From: Bowmanella yangjiangensis | GTDB taxonomy: Bacteria > Pseudomonadota > Gammaproteobacteria > Enterobacterales > Alteromonadaceae | DNA: 64,000 bases | Reading direction: 5' to 3' | Assembly (NCBI RefSeq): GCF_017255015.1 | Contig: NZ_JAFKCS010000001.1 | Location: forward strand, 430,772 to 494,771 | Shown here: one piece after another, positions 18,481 to 26,763 of the stretch | Layout of the letters: each line of letters opens with the position of its first letter | Numbering within the stretch: position 1 is the stretch's first letter | Translations under genes and position numbers: made by a program | Notes under the pieces: model-generated | What the model was told of the DNA's origin: nothing | Seen by the model: the letters and a program-made list of their open reading frames with translations, nothing else | The model's database searches: none

Positions 18481-18509
18481 TTGTCATCGAATTGTCATGC
18501 CGCTGTCAT
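18481..18509 (+). promoter_or_regulatory. Triple Pho box upstream of phoX
   Basis: Three 7-bp repeats spaced by 4 bp: TTGTCAT (18481-18487), TTGTCAT (18492-18498), CTGTCAT (18503-18509). This matches the PhoB-binding direct-repeat pattern, period 11 bp. A possible -10 (TTTAGT, 18517-18522) follows at the usual distance. It lies 97 bp upstream of the phoX start. Confidence 0.88.
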
Positions 18510-18605
18510 CATCGGCTTTTAGTCTCCTGCGCTTTTAGTGCTGATTCTGGCAGCGTCGACTGGACCTGTGGCTTTGGCACCTATTGCACAGAAACAGAGA
18601 CCTTT

Positions 18606-20495
18606 ATGCCGCAAAAATCATCTTCTTCCCCAGACTTTCAATCCGTTTTGGCTGTACGCCTTTCCCGTCGGAATGCCCTGAAAGGTTTAGGTCTTAGCAG
18701 CGCCACTATGATGCTGGGGGCCTGCAGCATCAAAACTTCATCAGTTGTGACCTCAGCCTCTGCCGTGAGTAAGGCGCAGGGTTCGCTGACCTTTACCGAG
18801 CTCGAACATGGCCTGGATGCCTATTTGTCGGTATCGCCCGGTTATCAGACACAGGTATTGGTGAGCTGGGGGGATGCGCTGTTCCCTAACACCCCTGCCT
18901 TTGACCCTGACCAGCAAACCGAGCAGCGCCAGCTCAAGCAGTTTGGCTATAACAATGATTTCATCGGTTTTGTTTCCTTGCCTTTGGGCTCGCAAGCATC
19001 CGACCGTGGTTTGCTGGTGGTTAACCACGAATATTGCAGTTCCGAGATGATGTTCCCAGGCTCGCCCTCTGAACTGGCGCTCGACAAACAGCAAACCGAT
19101 GTAAATATTGCCGCCCACGGTTTAAGTGTGGTGGAAATTGCCCGCCAGGCTGATGGGCAGTGGCAGTTGGTGTTAAATTCGCCCTACAACCGCCGTATTA
19201 CTCCCCATACGCCAATGCAGATGACCGGCCCTGCTGCAGGCAGCAGTCGCTTGTTTACCCGTTACAGCACGGATGGGGTGCAAACCCTCGGAACCTATGG
19301 CAACTGTGCGGGTGGTGTCACCCCCTGGGGCACTATTCTGACCGGTGAGGAGAATGTGGATACCTTCTTTGGTGGCGATTTCAGTGCCAGTAACGAAGGT
19401 GACAATTATCGCCGCTTTGGCATGGTCAGTGACTTCAGAACCAGTTGGGGACTGCATCATGAGCGCTGGGATATGCGTCAAAATCCGGCAGAGCCACTGC
19501 ATGTAGGTTGGGTGGTAGAGATCGACCCATTTGACCCTCATTCCGTACCCAAAAAGCGCACTGCACTTGGCCGCTTTAAGCACGAGGGGGCTAATGTGTT
19601 TGTCAATGCTGACAACAGCGTTGTGGCATATAGCGGTGATGATCAGCAATTTGAGTACTTGTACCGCTTTATTAGTAAAGGTCGCTACCAGCCAGATAAC
19701 CGGCAGGCCAACCTTCATCTGCTGGATGAGGGCACGCTGTATTGTGCGCGCTTTAATGATGATGGCAGCATGCAGTGGTTGCCCCTGGTATTTGGACATG
19801 GGCCGCTGACCGCTGAAAACGGCTTCCATAGCCAGGCGGATGTGCAATTGGATTGTCGTAAAGCGGCAGATTTACTGGGGGCGACCCCGATGGACCGGCC
19901 AGAGGATGTAGACGTTAACCCGGTAACTGGCCAGGTTTATGTAATGCTAACCAATAACAGTAACCGCCAGACCGCACAGGTGGATGGCCCTAACCCCAGA
20001 GCGAAAAATCTGACCGGACAAGTGCTGGAGCTGACGCCGCCAGGTGGTGACCACTGTGCCGGCACCTTTAGCTGGGAGCTGATGATTGTGGCTGGTAAAA
20101 AAGGTCAGTCCGGCAGCCAATATCATCCGGATATTACCGACAATGGCTGGTTGGCTTGCCCGGATAACTGTGCCTTCGATAACCTGGGTAACCTTTGGAT
20201 TGCCACTGATGGCGCCGAAGTGCTGGGTGTTGCAGATGGCATTTGGGCAACCGAAGTCAGTGGCCCTAACCGAGCCTTGACCAAGCGTTTCCTGCGCACC
20301 CCTGAAGGCGCGGAATTGTGCGGGCCGTTTTTTACTCCTGACTCGCAAAACCTGTTTTGCTCGATACAGCACCCTGGCGGCGGCAGTAGCTTTGATAATC
20401 CCAAAACCCGTTGGCCAGATTTTAGGGATGATCTACCGCCAAGGCCCTCTGTGGTGGTGGTCACTAAGCAGGGCGGGGGACGTATCGGCAGCTAG
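18606..20495 (+). CDS. phoX: PhoX-type alkaline phosphatase, Tat-exported
   Basis: The ~629-residue protein matches the PhoX/DUF839 family of calcium/iron phosphatases that release phosphate from organic phosphoesters in the periplasm. The N-terminus has a twin-arginine signal, LSRRNALKGLGLSSATMM, ending in LGAC, which could be a lipobox. Family stretches: DRGLLVVNHEYCSSEMMFPG, TPWGTILTGEENVDTFFGGD, then FKHEGANVFVNADNSVVAYS, GDDQQFEYLYRF, MDRPEDVDVNPVTGQVYVML, and CPDNCAFDNLGNLWIATDG. The ATG at 18606 begins the Tat signal; the frame is open upstream but that part is not signal-like and overlaps the Pho box. Expression is expected under phosphate starvation. Confidence 0.93.
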   Translation: MPQKSSSSPDFQSVLAVRLSRRNALKGLGLSSATMMLGACSIKTSSVVTSASAVSKAQGSLTFTELEHGLDAYLSVSPGYQTQVLVSWGDALFPNTPAFDPDQQTEQRQLKQFGYNNDFIGFVSLPLGSQASDRGLLVVNHEYCSSEMMFPGSPSELALDKQQTDVNIAAHGLSVVEIARQADGQWQLVLNSPYNRRITPHTPMQMTGPAAGSSRLFTRYSTDGVQTLGTYGNCAGGVTPWGTILTGEENVDTFFGGDFSASNEGDNYRRFGMVSDFRTSWGLHHERWDMRQNPAEPLHVGWVVEIDPFDPHSVPKKRTALGRFKHEGANVFVNADNSVVAYSGDDQQFEYLYRFISKGRYQPDNRQANLHLLDEGTLYCARFNDDGSMQWLPLVFGHGPLTAENGFHSQADVQLDCRKAADLLGATPMDRPEDVDVNPVTGQVYVMLTNNSNRQTAQVDGPNPRAKNLTGQVLELTPPGGDHCAGTFSWELMIVAGKKGQSGSQYHPDITDNGWLACPDNCAFDNLGNLWIATDGAEVLGVADGIWATEVSGPNRALTKRFLRTPEGAELCGPFFTPDSQNLFCSIQHPGGGSSFDNPKTRWPDFRDDLPPRPSVVVVTKQGGGRIGS

Positions 20496-20561
20496 CTGCC
20501 GGTCTTGAACATCGACGACGAATGCTCCAGTAACGTCGTCATTTAGTCCCTCCATGGACAC

Positions 20562-20712
20562 CGCCGCTCTTTGACATCCATGTCACCGCGGCATACCGTT
20601 CATCCTGAACATCGCCGCTCCTTGGCATCCATGCCACCGCGGCATACCGTTCATCCTGAACACCGCCGCTCTTTGACATCCATGTCACCGCGGCATACCG
20701 TTCATCCTGAAC
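20562..20712. repeat. Three tandem 51-bp repeats with conserved hairpins
   Basis: Units begin with CGCCGCTC at 20562, 20613 and 20664, with a period of exactly 51 bp. Each unit holds an inner hairpin (TGACAT-CC-ATGTCA) inside outer arms GCCGC/GCGGC, then a second hairpin GTTCA-TCC-TGAAC. Unit 2 has TGGCAT-CC-ATGCCA, a paired change in both arms that keeps the stem. Because 51 is a multiple of three, a reading frame stays open through it, but with no ribosome site and no family match I do not regard it as coding. It lies between phoX and the terminator at 20715. Confidence 0.85.
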
Positions 20713-20714
20713 AT

Positions 20715-20744
20715 AAAAAAGCGGAGCCTGGGCTCCGCTTTTTT
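20715..20744. terminator. Bidirectional intrinsic terminator between phoX and the porin gene
   Basis: AAAAAA, GCGGAGCC, TG, GGCTCCGC, TTTTTT: an A-tract, 8-bp stem and T-tract that can stop transcription from both convergent neighbours. Confidence 0.92.
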
Positions 20745-20767
20745 GTCAGTCAATTATCGGATGATAA

Positions 20768-21571
20768 TTAGAACTGGCCAATCAGGCTGATGCTGTAGAT
20801 ATCTGCATCGTTTTCGTCAGCACTGGCGTAAGCAGCAGATACTGCCCAGTTAGTGTTGAAGTAATGCTTGGCGTTGATACCCCAAACATCGTCGCTCGCT
20901 TCGTCAGCGTAGCTCAGGCCAACAGAGGTCATAGTAGTGAAGTAGTAATCACCGCTGATGCCCCAGTCAGTGTCACCGTCGTTGTCAGTCACAGACAGTT
21001 CTGCGGCAATAAAACGGTCTTCACCCAGCGCGCTGAAGTATTTGCTGGACGCCGTCCATACGTCGAATTCATCGTCAACGTTCAGGCTGAAACCAACATA
21101 GTCAACACCGCCCAAAGAGTGGGTATATTGTGCACCGAAAGTGGCAAAACCGCCGTGCTCTAAGTCAGTGTAATCCGCTTTTACCAGGAGGTTAGGGTTG
21201 ATCAGGTAACCTAAGGTAACTTTGCTGCTGTCGAAATCGTCGCTGCCTACTTCGGCGCGGTTGTATTCGGCGCCAAACAGGAAGTTGTTGTAGAACAACT
21301 CGCCGCCGATGTTCAGGTCATTAACTCCACCTTCGCTATCAATGTACGCACCGTAGACATTGGTTTTGTCGTTGATGTAAGACAGTTCTGCCAGTGGGCC
21401 TAATACCGCTTTCTTGTCAAAGTAGTAAATGGAGCTTACACCGAGAATATCGGCATCGGCTTGTCCTACTTCGGCACGTGTGTAGTTTAGCTCACTGAAC
21501 AGGTTATATTCTTGTGCTACTACGGAAGAAGAAAGTAGAAGAGAAGTTAGCACTACATTAATTTTTTTCAT
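20768..21571 (-). CDS. Putative outer-membrane porin (Alteromonadales small porin type)
   Basis: The 267-residue protein has a signal peptide (KKINVVLTSLLLSSSVVA-Q) and then about ten predicted amphipathic beta-strand pairs with alternating aromatic residues, such as NLFSELNYTRAEV, FLFGAEYNRAEV, LLVKADYTDLEHGGF and NWAVSAAYASADENDADIYS, ending ISLIGQF with the C-terminal Phe that targets proteins to BAM. The composition is acidic. It resembles putative general porins of Colwellia/Shewanella-like genomes; the substrate is unknown. The motif AEVGxxD recurs, suggesting internal hairpin duplication. It is convergent with phoX. Confidence 0.75.
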   Translation of the reverse strand: MKKINVVLTSLLLSSSVVAQEYNLFSELNYTRAEVGQADADILGVSSIYYFDKKAVLGPLAELSYINDKTNVYGAYIDSEGGVNDLNIGGELFYNNFLFGAEYNRAEVGSDDFDSSKVTLGYLINPNLLVKADYTDLEHGGFATFGAQYTHSLGGVDYVGFSLNVDDEFDVWTASSKYFSALGEDRFIAAELSVTDNDGDTDWGISGDYYFTTMTSVGLSYADEASDDVWGINAKHYFNTNWAVSAAYASADENDADIYSISLIGQF

Positions 21572-22011
21572 GATGTTCCTTTATCTGTTGTTCTGCAAAC
21601 AAGTTTGCGGCGCGCATCCTATCGGCTGTCAGAATTGATTGGAAGCCTTAAATAACGTGGTTTTCAGGTGAATTGTTTCAACTGATGTCTAATTCATCGA
21701 TATTGAAATAAAACTGTCACAATTGTAGTTTGATGGTTTTCATCCTTTACTTTTTGTTAACCGGGTTTGTGTTTTTTTAGCTTGTTACTTTTTGTGACTA
21801 ACAGGCTGGCTACTAAACTATTTGTTATTTTTTTATCAGAACCGTGTTCTAAACTGTTTTTAAGTAACTGACATTATTCAGTGGAGAAGCGCCTATAAGT
21901 GGCATAAACTGAATTTGTCCCATTCGCTAAAGGACTGATCTCAGGCAAAAAATATGCTTGAGAGGACATGAGTTATGGATGTAGTTTTCCGCTGTGACAA
22001 GAGAATACATC
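21572..22011. other. 440-bp gap between porin and chemoreceptor with one Pho-box-like site
   Basis: No open frame looks coding. At 21703-21720 TTGAAAT-AAAA-CTGTCAC reads on the plus strand like a two-repeat Pho box and shares the 14-mer AATAAAACTGTCAC with the site upstream of the DUF3450 gene. It points toward the chemoreceptor, about 290 bp away, not toward the porin. The rest is AT-rich and probably carries the porin promoter. Confidence 0.4.
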
Positions 22012-23637
22012 ATGCTGAATCAAGTAACAGTCAAAGTGCGGTTGATGATCCTGGTTGCTTTACCGCTATTTTTCTTTGCACTTTCTGCCTTTAATTCCCT
22101 TCAAGACCTCCGTCAGTTAAACCAACAAATTGATAGCTTGTACAAAGACAGAGTGGTACCGCTGCAACAAATCAAAGTGGTATCAGACAATTATGCCGTT
22201 GAAATTGTCGACATACTGCACAAATACCGGGCCGGGGTGATCTCCAAAGATGAGCTTTCCCGTCGCATGCAAGTTGCGCAGGACACTGCAGATAAGCAAT
22301 GGCAAGAGTATAAAAGTACTAAGCTGACTAATGAAGAAGAGCAACTGGTACGTCAGATAGAAAGCAACCTGAATACTGTACTGGCTAAATTGACGGACTA
22401 CCGTCGATTGCTGGCGCAGGGCAGTCTGTCATCTGTTGACCCCAATGGTTTTGTCAGAGAACTATACCAGGCCTTCGATCCTTTGAGTGCAAGTTATGCC
22501 AGCCTTATTCAACTGCAACTGGATGAAGCCAACAAGTTTCGCCAGCAGGTAGCAGATGACTATGAGACAACAGTAACGCTCTTCCTTATTAAGATTGCGG
22601 TGCTGTTTTTATTGATGTTGGTAATAGCCTGGTTGATCTACCGTTCTATCAACTCCCCCTTGCTTGGTCTGCGCGATACTATAACCAGAATTGCCGATTC
22701 AGCGGATTTATCAGTAAGGGCCTGCGTGGTCGGGCAGGATGAAATTGCCCAAACGGCGGAAGGCTTTAACAATATGCTGGAACGCATACACACTCTGGTT
22801 AAGGAAGTGATCCAGGCCTCGACTACTCTGGCAGCATCAGCGGAAGAGATGCATGCTATCAGTACGCAAGTTGCCAGTACGGCCAATGAACAGGAGCATC
22901 AAAGCACGCAAATTGCGACGGCTGTGACTGAGATGACGGCAGCCATCCAAGAAGTGGCGCAAAATGCACTGCTTACCTCACAAAAAGCCAATGACGCTGA
23001 TGAGCAGGCACAGCTCGGTCAGCAAAAGGTGCAGCAGAATATCCACTCCATAAACCAGTTATCCGGTGCGGTTAATCGCAGTAGTGAAGTCATTCAGCAG
23101 TTACATAGTCAGGCTAATGACATTAACCAGGTTGTTCAATTGATTCAGAATGTAGCAGAGCAGACCAATTTACTGGCGTTGAATGCGGCTATTGAAGCGG
23201 CCCGGGCTGGTGACTCAGGACGCGGCTTTGCGGTGGTGGCCGATGAAGTGCGACAACTAGCGCATAATACTCAAAAGGCCACAGAGTCCATCAGCGAGAT
23301 GATTGGCAAACTGCAAGTGGCGGCTAAGGATGCTGTGGAAAGTATGAGTCAGGCACAGCAGATGGCGACAGACAGTGTCAATCATGCAGAAGACTCTTCA
23401 CAGGTTCTTAAAGACATTATCGCGTCCCTGACGGTGATTGCCGATATGAATATTCAAGTGTCTACTGCCACCGAAGAGCAGACGACAGTGGCCAATGAGA
23501 TCAGTGCTAATGTCAACGACTTCAGCACCAGCATTGCCAGTGTCACTGACAGCTCCAATCAGAATGCCCAAGCCAGTGATGATCTGTCGCGATTGGCGGT
23601 GAATCTGCAGGGGCAGGTGTCGGTATTCCGAATTTAA
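22012..23637 (+). CDS. Methyl-accepting chemotaxis protein
   Basis: The ~541-residue chemoreceptor has a first membrane helix at about 10-28 ([17 protein letters not shown]), a periplasmic four-helix-bundle sensor at about 30-185, and a second helix at about 190-212 ([20 protein letters not shown]). A HAMP domain follows, then a signalling domain with the conserved hairpin tip [20 protein letters not shown] and [20 protein letters not shown]. It relays ligand binding to CheA/CheW. No CheR/CheB-tethering pentapeptide is visible at the C-terminus. The ATG at 22012 was preferred over a GTG at 21994. A terminator follows at 23650. The ligand is unknown. Confidence 0.95.
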   Translation: MLNQVTVKVRLMILVALPLFFFALSAFNSLQDLRQLNQQIDSLYKDRVVPLQQIKVVSDNYAVEIVDILHKYRAGVISKDELSRRMQVAQDTADKQWQEYKSTKLTNEEEQLVRQIESNLNTVLAKLTDYRRLLAQGSLSSVDPNGFVRELYQAFDPLSASYASLIQLQLDEANKFRQQVADDYETTVTLFLIKIAVLFLLMLVIAWLIYRSINSPLLGLRDTITRIADSADLSVRACVVGQDEIAQTAEGFNNMLERIHTLVKEVIQASTTLAASAEEMHAISTQVASTANEQEHQSTQIATAVTEMTAAIQEVAQNALLTSQKANDADEQAQLGQQKVQQNIHSINQLSGAVNRSSEVIQQLHSQANDINQVVQLIQNVAEQTNLLALNAAIEAARAGDSGRGFAVVADEVRQLAHNTQKATESISEMIGKLQVAAKDAVESMSQAQQMATDSVNHAEDSSQVLKDIIASLTVIADMNIQVSTATEEQTTVANEISANVNDFSTSIASVTDSSNQNAQASDDLSRLAVNLQGQVSVFRI

Positions 23638-23649
23638 TCATCTACAACA

Positions 23650-23672
23650 GGCCGGGCATTCCGGCCTTTTTT
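23650..23672 (+). terminator. Intrinsic terminator after the chemoreceptor gene
   Basis: GGCCGG (23650-23655), loop GCATT, CCGGCC (23661-23666), TTTTTT. It starts 13 bp after the stop codon. Confidence 0.9.
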
Positions 23673-24082
23673 ATACCTGCGATTGCCACTGATTACCCTT
23701 TCCAACCGGATTTTTTCAGTAACACAATGAGTTAGCTCTCTGCCGCGGAGCGAAACCTTGTCTGACCGCTAGTGTAAAAAGCCCGCCCAAACAGGCCTCA
23801 GAGCACTGTGTTTCAGATAGATGACAGACTATCTGGTTGATTTTAAAGAATAAAAATTTATCTGCGCGTTTAGTGTTGGGAGAAGGCGACAGTATTTACT
23901 GATGAATTCCTCGCGTAATTTTCTATCTGTTTGTTTTAAAAGAAAAAAACAAAGTTGGCATTGAAGTTGTAATGTCTAGTTCAAGCGCTAGCGACAACGC
24001 CGTTACCGCTACCCCGGCAACGATGCCGACTCGACTTGCACTAACACCAAGTCGGGTAATAACAAAGTCGAAGGAGAAAGTT
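23673..24082. other. 410-bp non-coding gap upstream of the EF-hand genes
   Basis: I see no credible gene. The region is AT-rich toward its right end and presumably holds the promoter of the first EF-hand gene. No clear operator was found. Confidence 0.4.
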
Positions 24083-24307
24083 ATGAAAAAGTTCGCATTT
24101 ATTTTGTTTTTCCTGCCTGCCACTGGTGCTTTGGCTAGCGGCAATATCAGCGACCTTTTTGCTGCCCTGGACAAGGACGGTAATGGTGCGTTGAGTAAAG
24201 AAGAAGCCTCTGCTGAAAGCCGCTTGGCTGCGGCGTTCGATGAGATTGATAGCGATGGCGATGGCCAAATCTCTCGTGCTGAATTTGATAAGTATCAAAG
24301 CAACTAA
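24083..24307 (+). CDS. Secreted two-EF-hand mini-protein, copy 1
   Basis: The 74-residue protein consists of a signal peptide (KKFAFILFFLPATGALA, cleavage near residue 18-19) and two canonical EF-hand loops, DKDGNGALSKEE near residue 30 and DSDGDGQISRAE near residue 56. Both have Asp/Asn at positions 1, 3 and 5 and Glu at 12, as needed for Ca2+ binding. It should be a periplasmic or secreted calcium-binding protein. The ATG at 24083 has AAGGAGAAAG upstream; the longer frame before it has no signal. Copy 2 lies 77 bp downstream, so this is a tandem duplication. Confidence 0.85.
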   Translation: MKKFAFILFFLPATGALASGNISDLFAALDKDGNGALSKEEASAESRLAAAFDEIDSDGDGQISRAEFDKYQSN

Positions 24308-24384
24308 GCATTAATGCTAAAGCGTACCCGGCCTTAATTAGCTGAATGACAGGCCGGGTCGTCCCAATGTTGAAGGAGAATATT

Positions 24385-24603
24385 ATGAAAAAGTTCGCAT
24401 GTGTTTTGTTTTTCCTGCCTGCCATGGGTGCATTTGCAACAGGTGCTGATTTGTTTACATCCCTGGATAAGGATGGCAATGGCGCACTAAGCAAGGAAGA
24501 AGCCTCGGTAGATAGCCGCCTGGCAGCTGTTTTCGAGCAGATTGATACCGATAGTGATGGCCAAATCACAAGGGCAGAATTTGATAAGTTTCAAGGTAAC
24601 TAA
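24385..24603 (+). CDS. Secreted two-EF-hand mini-protein, copy 2
   Basis: The 72-residue paralogue has the same layout: signal peptide (KKFACVLFFLPAMGAFA) and EF loops DKDGNGALSKEE near residue 28 and DTDSDGQITRAE near residue 54. In the second loop, position 5 is Asp and position 3 is Asp, so calcium binding should be kept. The ATG at 24385 has GAAGGAGAAT upstream. The signal and first loop are nearly identical to copy 1 while the linker differs, which suggests duplication followed by drift. No terminator separates the copies. Confidence 0.85.
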   Translation: MKKFACVLFFLPAMGAFATGADLFTSLDKDGNGALSKEEASVDSRLAAVFEQIDTDSDGQITRAEFDKFQGN

Positions 24604-24698
24604 GCCTTAACAATTCTCAACCTGGGTGCGCCACATGGACGGGCGCGCCATTTCCATTGCAAGGAAAGCTTATTCAGGTCCACATGCTGGAGGGACTG

Positions 24699-25055
24699 AT
24701 GACAAATTTTCATGTACAACGTCAGGCGTTGAAAGAATTGTTGGTTGGTTTTCCAAGTGGCAGCGCCAAAATCCCCGTCACAGAACTGGATAAACTGTTT
24801 CAACAAGCTGAGTTGATTAAACAAAACCCTCGTTCACTGGCAATGATCTATGGTTATCGTGATCCTGGTCTAGGGGACGCATTGCCAGAAAGTCTCGCCT
24901 TGTCCCGAGCCGAAGCGGTTAAACGAGAGCTAATCAGTTTTGGTATAAGGCCCAGTCTGTTGCATATCGTTGAAGACCAGAATCTGCTTGTTCCTCATCC
25001 GTCTTTGCAAGGTGCGGCGATGACAGTGCTTATTCAGCAATGTTCAGTAAGTTAA
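24699..25055 (+). CDS. Hypothetical protein resembling a degenerate OmpA-like domain
   Basis: The protein is about 118 residues if started at the ATG at 24699, which has GGAGGGAC just upstream (an in-frame ATG at 24684 is possible). The C-terminal half, MIYGYRDPGLGDALPESLAL then SRAEAVKRELISFGI, follows the OmpA/MotB peptidoglycan-binding pattern (I.GY.D....N..LS..RA..V...L...G). There is no signal peptide or membrane helix, and the usual NxxLSxxRA Asn is replaced. It could be a cytoplasmic remnant or a domain exported by another route. I cannot assign a function. Confidence 0.5.
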   Translation: MTNFHVQRQALKELLVGFPSGSAKIPVTELDKLFQQAELIKQNPRSLAMIYGYRDPGLGDALPESLALSRAEAVKRELISFGIRPSLLHIVEDQNLLVPHPSLQGAAMTVLIQQCSVS

Positions 25056-25098
25056 CGTCTTTGACTTCACCTGATTTGCCCTTTTACCATTAAACCAA

Positions 25099-25120
25099 AG
25101 CGAACGTTTTGTCGTTCGCT
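25099..25120. terminator. Hairpin downstream of the OmpA-like gene
   Basis: AGCGAACG (25099-25106), loop TTTTGT, CGTTCGCT (25113-25120). The arms pair perfectly but no T-run follows; a possible terminator. Confidence 0.4.
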
Positions 25121-25236
25121 ATGCCTGTTTAGCCCCAAACAGTTCCATACACTTGCCTACAGCTATCAACAATTTGCTCACGGAATTGTGTCCGATACGG
25201 GATGTATAGTGCTCTTCAATACGAGCAGGAGCCTGT

Positions 25237-25947
25237 ATGGATATTCAAACTCAACTAACGGAATTACTGAGTAATATACTCAGTCGGCCGGCGACAGACT
25301 TTAACGCCGATACGCGATTGCTGGGAGAAATGCCCGATTTTGATTCCATGGCCTTGATGCTACTGTTGACGGAAGTCAGCCAGAGCTTCAGCCTGGACGT
25401 TCAGGACGCTGGGTTTGATAGTGAGACCTTTTATTCTGTAGCAACGTTACATACTTGTTGTTATGAGTTGGTGCCGCTGGCGCTACAACGCCTGACCGGT
25501 CGTTCGGTTACCCTCACACATATGCCGGCCTTTATTCCCTCCGCACATAATCCATACCAGCAGGCAGGGATAAACTATGTGGAGAAGAAACAAGATGGTG
25601 CCTTTGTGCGTTTACTACAGCATATACAACAAGGTGCGGTAGTCTCTTTGCATGCAGATTTATTTGCCAGAGATGTGAACGTCAATTTCTTCGGGCGCCA
25701 GACTACCGCACCTGCTGGCCCTGCCATGCTGAGCGCCTTTGCCGGTACGCCGATGTTGCTTGCCTACGGCTGTATTGGCGAGAACGGTCGCTATCAGGTT
25801 TACATTGAGTCTTTTATGACAGAGCCGGTTGCGAGGACTAAACAAGCCTATACAGAGGCGATGCAGCTGTTATATGACAGATTTGAGCGGCTCATTCTGC
25901 GTTACCCTGAGCAGTGGTATTGGTCGTTTAATCGCTGGCGCACATGA
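25237..25947 (+). CDS. Fusion of an exosortase-type acyl carrier domain with a lysophospholipid acyltransferase-like domain
   Basis: The 236-residue protein has two parts. Residues 1-78 look like an acyl carrier protein: TRLLGEMPDFDSMALMLLL, with Ser37 in the D-S-M phosphopantetheine site, and the helix SVATLHTCCYEL at the end. This D-S-M form resembles carrier proteins linked to exosortase A systems. Residues 72-236 resemble the catalytic part of LpxL/LPLAT acyltransferases: H72-x4-E77, GAVVSLHADLFARD, VNFFGRQTTAPAGPAML, and the C-terminal RYPEQWYWSFNRW. The usual N-terminal membrane helix and ~100 residues before the HX4E motif are missing, so the last carrier helix also supplies the catalytic motif. 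It may be a real bifunctional protein or a deletion product. CAGGAGCC precedes the ATG. Confidence 0.65.
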   Translation: MDIQTQLTELLSNILSRPATDFNADTRLLGEMPDFDSMALMLLLTEVSQSFSLDVQDAGFDSETFYSVATLHTCCYELVPLALQRLTGRSVTLTHMPAFIPSAHNPYQQAGINYVEKKQDGAFVRLLQHIQQGAVVSLHADLFARDVNVNFFGRQTTAPAGPAMLSAFAGTPMLLAYGCIGENGRYQVYIESFMTEPVARTKQAYTEAMQLLYDRFERLILRYPEQWYWSFNRWRT

Positions 25948-25953
25948 GCGTAT

Positions 25954-26640
25954 TCACCACTGCAATGGCTGGCGGTGACGGAACAAACCACCTGTTGGTC
26001 CCTCATCGGGCAGGGTCGCCAGCCAGATAGGGGTATCGGCACCTTGCTCAGCGGAAAGCGGTGCATCTGGACCTCCCATATCCGTCCTGACCCAGCCTGG
26101 GCAGGCTGCATTGACCTTCACCTTATCCCCTAACGCGCGGGCCATATTAACAGTCATGGCATTAAGGGTAGCCTTGCTGACCGAATAGGACGTGGGGCCG
26201 CTTAAGCCATCGTAAAAGGTACCCCATCCCGACGTAAGGTTCACAATTCGCCCCCAGCCGCGCTGTTGCATCAAGCTACCTAGTACCTGCATCAGTAAAA
26301 AAGGTGCAATGGCATTCACTTGCAGAGCTTGTTCTAACTCTGTTCGCTGACAATCAAGGGCTTCGCCAGGCAGCAGTATGCCCGCGTTGTTAATCAGAAT
26401 ATCTATCGGTCCTAGCACCTGGGCTATGGCCTGCGCACGCAGCTCGGGCTTATCCAGTAAACTTAATTCTACGCCAACGGCACCATGGCCAATATTGCGT
26501 GCGGCGTTCTCCGCATCTACTTTACTGCGGGCTGCCGCCAGTACTTTGATATCCCCTCGTTCGGCTAATCCTTTGGCAATGCTAAAACCCAGTCCTCGAT
26601 TGGCACCAGTTATCAGGGCGGTTTTGGTTTTTTCTGTCAT
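25954..26640 (-). CDS. Short-chain dehydrogenase/reductase
   Basis: The 228-residue SDR has ALITGANRGLGFSIAKGLAE at residues 8-27, NNAGILL near residue 86, the catalytic Ser in NLTSGWGTF, and Tyr/Lys in SYSVSKATLNAMTV, followed by PGWVRTDMGG. This matches carbonyl-reductase-like SDRs that act with NADP(H). It is convergent with the ACP/acyltransferase fusion; the two stops lie only 6 bp apart. The substrate is unknown. Confidence 0.88.
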   Translation of the reverse strand: MTEKTKTALITGANRGLGFSIAKGLAERGDIKVLAAARSKVDAENAARNIGHGAVGVELSLLDKPELRAQAIAQVLGPIDILINNAGILLPGEALDCQRTELEQALQVNAIAPFLLMQVLGSLMQQRGWGRIVNLTSGWGTFYDGLSGPTSYSVSKATLNAMTVNMARALGDKVKVNAACPGWVRTDMGGPDAPLSAEQGADTPIWLATLPDEGPTGGLFRHRQPLQW

Positions 26641-26729
26641 GAGTTGTCTTCAGAAATGCCGTCAAGCTCACTACAACTTTAGACCTTGATTGGGCGAGCA
26701 GGGGAGTTTGTGGCGGTGAACTATTAGAT

Positions 26730-26758
26730 ATAAGCCCACCCCCGAAGGGTGGGCTTAT
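26730..26758. terminator. Strong 12-bp hairpin downstream of the BON-domain gene
   Basis: ATAAGCCCACCC (26730-26741), loop CCGAA, GGGTGGGCTTAT (26747-26758). It lies 5 bp beyond the BON gene stop on the minus strand. There is no clear T-run on that side. Confidence 0.6.
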
Positions 26759-26763
26759 GGACA

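Noticed and set aside
19173..19847. 225-codon minus-strand frame inside phoX
   Set aside because: Antisense of well-conserved PhoX sequence; no ribosome site or recognisable motif.
20562..20712. Possible CRISPR array
   Set aside because: Units are joined without unique spacers and no cas genes are near; it is a tandem hairpin repeat.
20571..20771. Open frame through the 51-bp repeats encoding a repetitive MSPRHTVHPEHRRSL peptide
   Set aside because: The frame is open only because the period is a multiple of three; no ribosome site, no family, and the arm changes follow hairpin pairing rather than codon logic.
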